Assembly (NCBI GenBank): GCA_035578905.1
Contig: JAQJVL010000059.1
Coordinates: forward strand, 682,001 to 746,000
Source: Stictocephala bisonia
Taxonomy: Eukaryota > Arthropoda > Insecta > Hemiptera > Membracidae
DNA length: 64,000 bases
Direction: 5' to 3'
Part shown: positions 56,337-64,000 of the stretch, in pieces
Layout of the letters: each line of letters opens with the position of its first letter
Position numbering within the stretch: position 1 is the stretch's first letter
The notes under the pieces: generated by a model
What the model saw: the letters and a program-made list of their open reading frames with translations, nothing else
The model's database searches: none
What the model was told of the DNA's origin: nothing
Program-made: the position numbers and the translations under genes

Positions 56337-56810
56337 TTACTAAACTGAGAGATACAAAATCTGTCTTGAGTGAAGCACAAAAACTACCTGTTTAGTTAAC
56401 TGGCTCGAGTGTTTTCTTCTTACTAAACTGTATTGTGATTTTGTTCCTTCTGTCATTCACACTTGTAATATAACATCGTTCTGTGGGGAAATCCAAGTGG
56501 GCACAAAGTGTCTTCTAGTGGCAAAAGAAAGCTGTGAGGTATGTTTTAGGTTTAGAGCCAAGATAACCATGAAAGGAGCATTTTATATCTTTAAATTATG
56601 GCTGTACAAAGCTTATCTATTTTTAATTGTTTAAGTAAAGATCAGTACAGCATGTACTATTTCTATGAAAGTAAAATTTTTGGGCCAAACAACTTTGTAG
56701 AAAAGAAATCCCCTATCAAAGACATAGGCTGTATCTGGGTTTTTAGTATTCTGTCTTTTTTTCTTGTTTCATGCATTCTGATAAATCAAGCTTCGGAGGT
56801 TTAATTGGTG

Positions 56811-59289
56811 TAAATGCTTTATGGAACGACGATTTCGTTCCTTTTCTCATCCCTTCCTCTGTGGATAGCGACATGCAATAAGACGCAAGTTCATATGTAA
56901 ATAGGCTTTTCATCAAAATCGCTCTGCTTATACAAACAGACTCTTTGAAACAGTCAGTGGATTGACAACAGCAATTTTGACATTTCCAATTTCAAACCAT
57001 TGACAACAGTGGCCAGAGAGGTTACTTTGTCTTTTCTTTTGAATTTTACTATCTCAAAATCACTACTGTATTTGAATAAATTACATTTTTTTGCAATGAG
57101 TGAGTGTCCCAATTCACCTAAGACTGTATGTTGCTTAACGTCGCCTCTTCGTTCTTACGAAGTAGATTCAATTGTATTTTTTTAAATATTTAATTATTAA
57201 TTACGTACTGTATAAACATCATGCCAACACGCCTATTTTGTTATACTAATACTTAGGACGAGTTAAAGAGAAGAGAACAGGAGGTAATGGGTGGATTCTG
57301 CAATTTTTAGCAAAGTTAGAAAAAATCGTCAATTTTTGACAAACTGTTGCTCTTTTGTTATTAGTGTTAGAAAGAACTGTAGGTAGTACAAATTCATGAT
57401 CTTTAAAAAACTATGTTGTAAAAAATCCATAGGACCATTGTTTCTGAGATATATCATAACAACTGAAAAAAGTCCGAAAATTTCTTGGTTTTAAGGCTGC
57501 CCAAAGTTGCGCCGTCAAATATTTTGGTAGGAAATCACAAATTATTCTTATTAGCACCCAAGTGGACCACATAAAACAATTAAATCTTCTAACCCATTTA
57601 ATGCTTGGTCCAATGTACTATTTTATTATGCTATAGGTATCAAATTTAGGATTTTTGTTCTTTGAATGGTCTGAGATAACCAAGCAGCAGGTGATGGACT
57701 ATATAAACAAGGTCTAACAAATGTTTATTCACACACTCGTGAAGAAAAGGGAGTCAGTAAGCATGTGTCTTGGCTAACGTCGTCTTCTGCCTCCCTGTAC
57801 CTTCCTTTCTCCATTTAGAGGAGGATATGGTGATAATATCGGCAGTACGATGGCAGCTTACTGTTGAATTCAAGGTAGTGATGGTAAGTGATCTTGACAT
57901 TAAGTTGTAAAGTATTTGCTTCAGGTAAATTTTAATTCCATTTGTAGTTACAGAGCGGGTTAAAATTATTAGACTGTTGATTTTTTTTTAACAACAAATT
58001 ATCTTTCTAATATGTCCACGTAATCAGAAGAATCAACTTAAACTTTTTGAGTAAATTCAACTCAAATTTGTATTCAAAACAAATAAGGAAGATCGTTGGA
58101 ATTGACTTGAAATTCACAAGATTGTCAAGCCATATATGATAACTGGAACGTAATGAGCTGTAACTAAGCCTATGAAATTCATACACGACCCAAACACGCT
58201 TCATCAATAATGAAACCACAGTACCAGTGAAACAATAATCCATAAGTAGTTAAGCTTCAAATTTCTGCATATTATTTTTTTAGTTTAAGATTTTTTTAAT
58301 GTTAATATATTACAGGAAAAACGTCTTTAATAAAATAACTTAATAATATTATGCAGCATTAATGACATTACTAGTTTGCAATCATTAATGACAATACTAG
58401 TTTACAATCATACAGATACTAAATACATTTCATTGCCAACTGTGGGTACTCATAATTTTCACAAGATATCTCCCTCCAACATTGTCCAGCCGCTGAGTGC
58501 CGTTTTTACCCTGAATTTTAATTAGCTATAGTATAATTTAGGAAAAAACCTTAGAGAACCATCTGGTTAGACTAACTGTCAAAAAACCATTGTAAGTTTT
58601 AAATATATACCCAGAAATGATGAAAATTTTTTTTTTTTTTTTACTGATGATGAAATTTATGATTGTTCACCAATTACAATAGTGTTAACCAAAAGTGTTA
58701 AAAATAAAACCCTGTTTAAATTTTCATTAACTTCACATTTTTTATTAGACAATATTTTCATTCTGATGCTAGCAAATTTACAGCAAAGTAAACGTGAGTC
58801 AAATTAATCTATTTATATTACCAAAATGATAGATATAACAAAGAGCTGATTTGGTTTGGAAGCGTTTGCAATGTGAGGGAGAAGAAATCAAACATGAAAC
58901 GATGCCTAGGTTTTTAAAACAAATCTAAATAAAAACCAATTTACGATAATAAATTAAATGTTACTTTGGCTCAGCAGATTACCACTTATTTTAATGGCTG
59001 GGCCAGATCAGAATATGACAAATATGTTTTAAAAGTAAAGTTGTCACTAACATCACTTGAATTTAACTCTTCACCCGTTGAGATAGACGATTCATTAATG
59101 ATTTTGTCAACCACATTATCAACTAATCCATCTTTCACCCAATAATCATTTTCCACTTGTTTCACATTGTCAGCACTTTTTCCAGTGGCTAGAACTCACT
59201 ACTCTTAAGGCCTCTTCAACCAAAGATTGTAATTAAAATCATTCATGATTAGCCCCTGGATAATGAATAACTTATATAAAAACTGAAAC
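56811..59289. other. No gene recognised; one small tandem duplication
   Basis: A 26-bp unit ATTAATGACATTACTAGTTT is repeated twice at 58358-58409. Open stretches on both strands (for example 57000-57185 and 58007-58243) have no recognisable family. A poly-T run lies near 58628. Confidence 0.45.
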
Positions 59290-59329
59290 ACCACAAAATA
59301 AACGGTTCTATCAAAAGTATCCTGAAAAA

Positions 59330-60690
59330 AGCAGAAATGTCAATTCTAAGAAGGGAAATCGGTGAAACAAGACACGAATTGTTCAAAATTAATAATGAAA
59401 TAGTAATGTTTCAAGAAGAATTATCAAGTGTCCTTAATTCGGCCGATTGAGAGATTATTCAAAACCTTAACAAAGAAAAATCATTGAGAGTTCTCCAGCT
59501 AACTACAGAGAATCACAAGAAGAAATATACCAAGCTATAAGATGAATACTGTAAAAACAAGTTTTCAGAAATTCAATTGGACGTTAGCAAAATTATAATT
59601 AATTTATCTGAAGATACCTTAGATCAACCCACAACTTCTTTACTTATGAAAGGATTCAACTATGCAGTAGCGCCTAATAAAATTCCAGCTGAAGAAATTA
59701 TTTGCTCTGTAGAAGAAGTAATAAAGGATTTACCATCAGAAAAAGCTGAAGAGATTAGACAGGATGTATCAGTGGTGCTCAAGGAAAGCCCGGCCGCCAA
59801 AATCTAATCTCTCTTGGGATGACAAAGTTGCATTGAAGGCTTTGAAAGATGACTCAAGAATAGTTATACTATCAGATAAAGGAAATGCAACAGTAATTAT
59901 GAAGACGGAAGATTATAAAGTCAAAATGAAAGATATGATTAATAACAGTCCGTATAAATTAGTAAGAAATCCGACTAAAAGAATTGCTTCAAGTGTATCA
60001 AAATTGGTTAAGTCAAATCCTAATTTTAACAATAAGATAAAAGGACAATTAATAAATTCTGACCCTAGGCCACCACTATTGTACGGACTACCTAAGATAC
60101 ACAAAGAAAATATACCGATGAGACTTATAGTAAGTTCCATAGGATCACCTACTTATAATTTAATCAAGATTATATCTAAACAACTAAGTGAAGTTGTAGA
60201 AAAAACTGAGTCATTTGTTAGAGATTCTAGACATTTTATCAGCCAATAAAAATTGCAAGATACTGACATACTAGTAAGTTTTTATGTAGAATCATTGTTC
60301 ACTAAGGTTCCAGTACCCAAAACAATTGAAATAATCAAGGAAATTCTTAACAACGATTTAGCAGAGCTAGCTGAACTATGCCTCACATCAACTTATTTCT
60401 TCTTCGATGGGAAGTTTTATGAACAAACTGAGGGGGCAGCTATGAGATCACCTCTATCGCCAGTTGCAGCTAATCTTTATATGGAAATATTTGAAAAGAG
60501 AAAAGAAGGCACTTGAAACGTCTAATTTAAAACCAAAGGCATGGTATCGATATGTAGACGAGGTTTGGGCTGTGTGGCCACATGGTAGAGATTGGATGAT
60601 TTTCTGCACCATATCAATTCTATTCACTCTAATATCAAGTTCACAATGGAAATCGAGAATAACGGAAGTCTGCCTTTCCTTTAGGTTTTA
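59330..60690 (+). pseudogene. Penelope-like reverse transcriptase, catalytically impaired
   Basis: Segments: VALKALKDDSRIVILSDKGN (the conserved entry block with S-D-K-G), PPLLYGLPKIHKENIPMRLI, VSSIGSPTYNLIKIISKQL, then DILVSFYVESLFTKVPV, where the usual F-D-V-x-S-L-F has Tyr in place of the first catalytic Asp. EGAAMRSPLSPVAANLYM follows, then WYRYVDEVWAVW, where YVDD is YVDE. Stops at 59448, 59539 and 60249, and frame changes near 59800 and 60515, also break it. Loss of two catalytic acids means it could not copy RNA even if the frames were continuous. Confidence 0.85.
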
Positions 60691-60693
60691 ACT

Positions 60694-61464
60694 GTGAGAA
60701 GAAGAGATGGACGAATAGGCCACTCGGTTTACCGGAAACCTACACATACCAATAGATATTTAAATGCTGCTTCCCATAATCATCTGGCACAGAAGAATGC
60801 AGTTTTAAACACTTTAATCAATCAAGCCATTCACATTTCAGACCAAAATAGTTGGAAGAAAGAAAGACAAATACTACATTCAACATTAAAACAGAATGGA
60901 TATTCAGTTACAGAAATCAATAATACTATTGGAAAACAGTTGAAGAGGAAAGAACAAGACAATAGAGTAGATACAAGACAAGATAAGGATACCTCAAAAA
61001 AGGCTTATCTACCTTACATAAAGGGAACAACAGAAAAGATTGGCAGGCTATTAAGTAAAGAAAATATAAAAACCATTTACAAGCCACCGAATAGATTAAA
61101 GAATTTTCTGAGGCCAGTCAAAGATAAAATTCCACTAGCTATGCCTGGAGTATATGAAATACCTTGTAGTTGCGGGTCAGTCTTCATAGGGGAAACCAAG
61201 AGGTTAATTTCCACAAGGATTAAGGAACATATAAGGCATACTAAGAATGAAGATACGGAAAAGTCTGCATTTGCTGAACATAGCACAAAAAGTAATCATG
61301 GAATTTTATTGGACAAAACTAAAGTCCTTGCCAACATCCCACATTACTACCCGAGAATCGTAAGGGAAGCCATAGAAATATATAAAAGAAGAAATACTTT
61401 TAATAAGGATGATAGTATACGGCTGCCAAAGACATGGGAACCCATTTTAAGTAAATTGAAATAA
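60694..61464 (+). pseudogene. Penelope-like C-terminal region with GIY-YIG endonuclease
   Basis: One frame is open for 256 codons. It contains SVYRKPTHTNRYLNAASHN (the post-catalytic RT block), a Lys-rich helical linker, then LPYIKGTTEKIGRLLSKENI, and the nuclease: MPGVYEIPCSCGSVFIGETK (GIY-YIG), RLISTRIKEHIRHTKNED (catalytic Arg on the helix), SAFAEHSTKSNHGI, and IVREAIEIYKRRNTFNKDD with the catalytic Glu and conserved Asn. It ends KTWEPILSKLK before a TAA. As a free-standing ORF it lacks a clear start and depends on the broken upstream frames. This preserved segment is noteworthy beside the damaged RT. Confidence 0.85.
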
Positions 61465-61690
61465 AATGGAAGAGTCAGCCATATTGATTTTTCGGCCAAT
61501 GACTGTAGGTCACGTGGGTCGTGCCTCCGCCCCCCTCTCCAGCATACCTGCCAACCAGTCCCCACCCCACCACCTGTTATAAAAGCTGGAAGGTCACTCG
61601 CCGATTTCAGTCTCAGAGAAACCACTGAGGATGCCACATCACAGTATGGGCGAAACGTCCGGTCATCTTATAAATATTGTAGATAGTACC

Positions 61691-62039
61691 TTGACGCGGT
61701 TGTCACCGGAAACTGTAGATTCTAGTTATTAACTAATATAGGTTAATATTACCTTCATTTTCAATCAGAAATGAAATTCAGTCTGACATGTTTCATTACA
61801 ATACCATTCTCAAAGAGTAACAACACGGTAAATATAATAAATTATAACAGTCAACACGTATATACGAACATGATAGGCCTATCAACACATTACGCAGCAT
61901 GTTGACAGTAGAAGACTGCAGGTCAAGTCACTTCTTTTCTATCACTACTGATGATATCATTGTTATCAGTAGGGCAGTGGAGGCCAGCTGTATTATATTT
62001 GAATGAATTTATGGCAATTTTTCATATATTTCACCATAA
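61691..62039. other. No gene recognised
   Basis: AT-rich sequence between the Penelope-like element and a LINE 3' end. No feature is supported. Confidence 0.5.
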
Positions 62040-62335
62040 AAATGTATAGGTCTCAATGGTGACGAAACTCTTGCAATTACTGAAAGTAAAAATGGGGATT
62101 GACACTAAGTCATGTGATTGTGGGGAGTCTATGCAAACAATGGATCACATAGTTTCAGGGGGCCCCTTCGTTCTTTTATGGAGGGATTAGCCAGCATAAA
62201 CAGAATCAGTGAGGCATGTCTTAAATGGCTCGATGGATTGGACAGGAGATCACTACATATTTTTTCAATTAATAATATCATGACTTTTCGATTGACAAAT
62301 GGTAGCTGACAACAACATACCATATGATATATATA
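62040..62335 (+). mobile_element. Jockey-like LINE 3' end fragment
   Basis: GAAAGTAAAAATGGGGATTG, CAATGGATCACATAGTTTCA and TGGAGGGATTAGCCAGCATA match 33215-33350 closely. The coded motif is CDCGESMQTMDHIVS, the C-terminal Cys/His segment. It ends with ACAAATGGTAGCTGACAACA. Confidence 0.8.
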
Positions 62336-62924
62336 CAAGGTGAGTTTTATGTCCTGGCACACCTGGATATTATTTAAACGGCCTTATATATCATTGTGAG
62401 ACCTTGACCATACTTATTATAACACATTTTTTTAAATTTTCAAGCTATTAAACATTTTCCCCCTTTTCTAAAGGGGGCCAAAACAAATTCTCAAATTTAA
62501 ACCCCTATCATGTGACCCCTCATTTTAAAGGGATTAAAAAAAGAAATCTAATGATGCAAACTAGAGGTCTCTACGTTTAATTTTAAGAGTAAAAAGACTA
62601 ATTTACATTAACAAAATCATTTATGTGTATTTTATGTCCTGGCACAACTGAATATTATTTAAACAGTCTGAGATATCAATGTAAGATCTTGACCATACAT
62701 ACCTATTATAAAAAATTTTCAAGGTATTAAAAATGTTGTCCCCCTTTGCTAAAGATGGACAAAGGGTGTCAATTGACAAGAGTGGTGTCAATTTCTTTGT
62801 TTTTGCAAGTGTATAAATTGTAACATTTTCATCACTGAAGAGACCTTCTATTTTTTATAGTAAAAAATTAAAAATTATAACATTTTTTTTTTTTTTTATT
62901 TCTCACATAAAAGAAACTGTAATT
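62336..62924. other. Non-coding, with a local repeat
   Basis: TTTTATGTCCTGGCACACCTGGATATTATTTAAACGG-type sequence at 62344 recurs in a similar form at 62632 (shared block TTTTATGTCCTGGCACA), with the following 120 bp also alike: a diverged duplication of about 288-bp period. It ends in a poly-T run. Confidence 0.6.
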
Positions 62925-62926
62925 TA

Positions 62927-63887
62927 CGAGGTACAGTCAAAAAGTTCCCGGAATCGGTTGAAATATATTTATTGAACAAAGATAAAAACCTACAAACCTA
63001 TTTCCCTTATAAATACTCTCCTCCTGCAACAGCATACCGTACTTGTCCTTACAGTCATATTGTTGTTCAAAAACACCCTTGACATTTATTTTTTTAATGT
63101 ATTTCAATGCTTTCGTCACATTTGTTTCTGACAGCTTCAGCACCTGCAAGTCATTTTCCTTTTATTGATGTTTTCACCATATGAACAGGAAGACATCAGC
63201 CAGCATGAAGTCAGGTGAGTACGAAGGATGTTCTAACGTGGTAACGCGGAGCTTGACGCGGTAATCACGTACTAACAGGGATCGATGTGCAAGGGCATTG
63301 CCTTGCAGTGAAATCCAATTATTTTCTGCCCATTTTCAGGCTGTTTCTTCCTAATGTCATCTTGTAAGTGCCTAAGAATTGTTGTGTGGCCCACTGCCAT
63401 GCAATAAATTTACCTCATATGCGATTTAATCATGCATTATTTTTCTGTTTGCATGGACAATTTGCTAAACTCGTTCTATGTTGTCATCTGTGGTTGCAGT
63501 GGAAGGGCGTTGACTACGAGAGTTGTCTTCAATGTTTATGGGACCTTCTCGGAAACATTTGTGCCATTTGTAAACTTGGCTTTTCTTCATTGCCTCAACT
63601 CCGTACGCCTAAATTAACATTCCAAGTTTCTCAGAAGAAAACTTTTGAAACAAAACAAAAAATTTAATGTTTTTTCACTGTTCATTAAATCAATTTTCAA
63701 AAAGCGATAGTATAAACACGCAAATACACAAAAAGCGCTCTCCACAGAGGAACAATAGTGGCTGAGCGATTCTCACGCTAGTGATATCCCTTCTCCAGTA
63801 ATGCCAGCTGCTACACAACAAAAATACTACCGGCAACAATGCTGTGTGTCTGGGCATCGAATCCGGGAACTTTTTGACTGAACCTCG
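62927..63887 (-). mobile_element. Mariner-like element, decayed, with TA target duplication
   Basis: It is flanked by TA (62925-62926, 63888-63889). The ends are CGAGGTACAGTCAAAAAGTT and, inverted, CGAGGTTCAGTCAAAAAGTT, continuing CCCGGA. The minus strand carries a degraded transposase. It is 961 bp, shorter than a full element, with a different terminal sequence from the mariner at 26013-26766. Confidence 0.85.
62937..63330 (-). pseudogene. Mariner transposase, C-terminal part, decayed
   Basis: Minus strand, across frame changes: LAHRSLLVRDYRVKLRVT, then LEHPSYSPDFMLADVFLFIW, matching the mariner block that usually reads HPPYSPDLAPxDFFLF with its catalytic Asp (here the Ala-Asp of M-L-A-D). 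It continues as ALKYIKKINVKGVFEQQYDC and ends PIPGTF. The motif around the second catalytic Asp is degraded. The N-terminal DNA-binding part is poorly recognisable. Confidence 0.75.
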
Positions 63888-64000
63888 TATATTTCAATTT
63901 TTGAATAAATTGTGCTTCCCTCATTTAAGACACTATATAATTTGTTTATTTTTAAAAATTGTTAAAATGTTATATGTCTGATGATTATCATTATTTTCAT

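Larger units (their letters stand above)
55030..56810 (+). mobile_element. CR1-like LINE remnant split by two MITEs and a local duplication
   Basis: LSKMFESVSHDI and LAVYGILDDPVE match the first catalytic block and following helix of the reverse transcriptase, then a degraded GVPQDSILGPLS segment ends at the first MITE. After it, VLFTDYAMLFLYG replaces the FADDTALF block. LLLEVLIDQKLSWVKHTK, GSSVFFLL and QKKAVRYVLGLEPR continue it. A segment around 56060-56133 (GTCTTGGGTGAAGCACA) is repeated at 56355-56430 (GTCTTGAGTGAAGCACA) on the other side of the second MITE. Both catalytic positions are degraded. Confidence 0.75.
59290..61690 (+). mobile_element. Penelope-like element, RT damaged, GIY-YIG region preserved
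   Basis: The plus strand encodes, in broken frames, a reverse transcriptase and a C-terminal GIY-YIG endonuclease, the defining pair of Penelope-like retroelements. The 3' flank (61480-61680) includes CTGAGGATG and GGGCGAAACGTC, resembling the hammerhead-ribozyme-like cores reported in the long repeats of these elements. The 5' boundary is an estimate, and no 5' terminal repeat copy was located. Confidence 0.85.

Noticed and set aside
57000..58243. Open frames of 60-80 codons on both strands
   Set aside because: No motifs, no splice support, and length expected by chance in this composition.

Overview
This is a eukaryotic window: AT-rich, intron-bearing and packed with transposable elements. 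It has no operons, Shine-Dalgarno sites or bacterial genes. The mixture of CR1/Jockey-type LINEs, BEL and Gypsy LTR elements, a Penelope-like element, mariner, hAT, PIF/Harbinger, pogo and many TTAA-flanked MITEs, plus short TTAGG-like runs, points to an insect, possibly a hemipteroid. That placement is an inference and no species is claimed.

The only host gene I can support is the 3' part of one plus-strand gene that spans most of the window. Five exons (5557-5646, 21040-21275, 29179-29395, 35117-36044, 52151-52212) have GT-AG borders, and their reading phases match at every junction (0, 2, 0, 1, then stop). Together they give 1533 nt, or 510 codons plus a stop. The product is a hydrophilic, basic and Ser-rich protein that I do not recognise. 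Upstream exons lie outside the window. Its four introns (about 15.4, 7.9, 5.7 and 16.1 kb) hold most of the repeats.

Layout. 1-2340: tail of a CR1-like LINE, then a minus-strand Jockey-like LINE. 3007-3655: possible TTAA MITE. 5816-12607: a Gypsy-type LTR retrotransposon (5-bp TSD GCTGT) whose 5' LTR is split by a pogo-like TA element, which itself contains a nearly full CR1-like LINE and a TTAA MITE. 13080-18420: a degenerate minisatellite split by a decayed BEL retrotransposon. 19195-20674: LINE fragment and a TTAA MITE. 22340-26768: CR1-like LINE remnants, a young minus-strand LINE with a 12-bp TSD, and a mariner deletion derivative. 27640-30960: LINE pieces, a MITE with a 5-bp TSD, exon 3 and a tRNA-derived SINE. 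31928-33535: foldback MITE and a LINE 3' end. 36077-38619: non-autonomous hAT, starting 32 bp after exon 4. 39479-42994: a TTAA MITE split by a ZBED-type hAT element that contains another MITE. 43722-46603: foldback mariner MITE, an orientation-switching 36-bp minisatellite, a TA microsatellite and a small foldback element. 46870-51601: LINE scrap, pogo transposase pseudogene, Harbinger transposase, and a piggyBac-like end. 52151-53448: last host exon, 3' UTR and a MITE. 55030-56800: a LINE interrupted by two MITEs. 59290-61680: a Penelope-like element with a damaged reverse transcriptase and a preserved GIY-YIG region. 62040-63887: LINE 3' end and a second mariner.

Almost every transposable element here is broken or non-autonomous. 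The least damaged are the LINE at 24212-25889, with one nonsense codon in the visible part of its reverse transcriptase, and the hAT at 39660-42863, with perfect ends and TSD and a transposase broken by a few stops and a frameshift. No clearly new biological system was found. The most notable structures are the nested insertion stacks, the inverted minisatellite, a MITE family with 5-bp TSDs, and a host exon that directly abuts a LINE 3' end.
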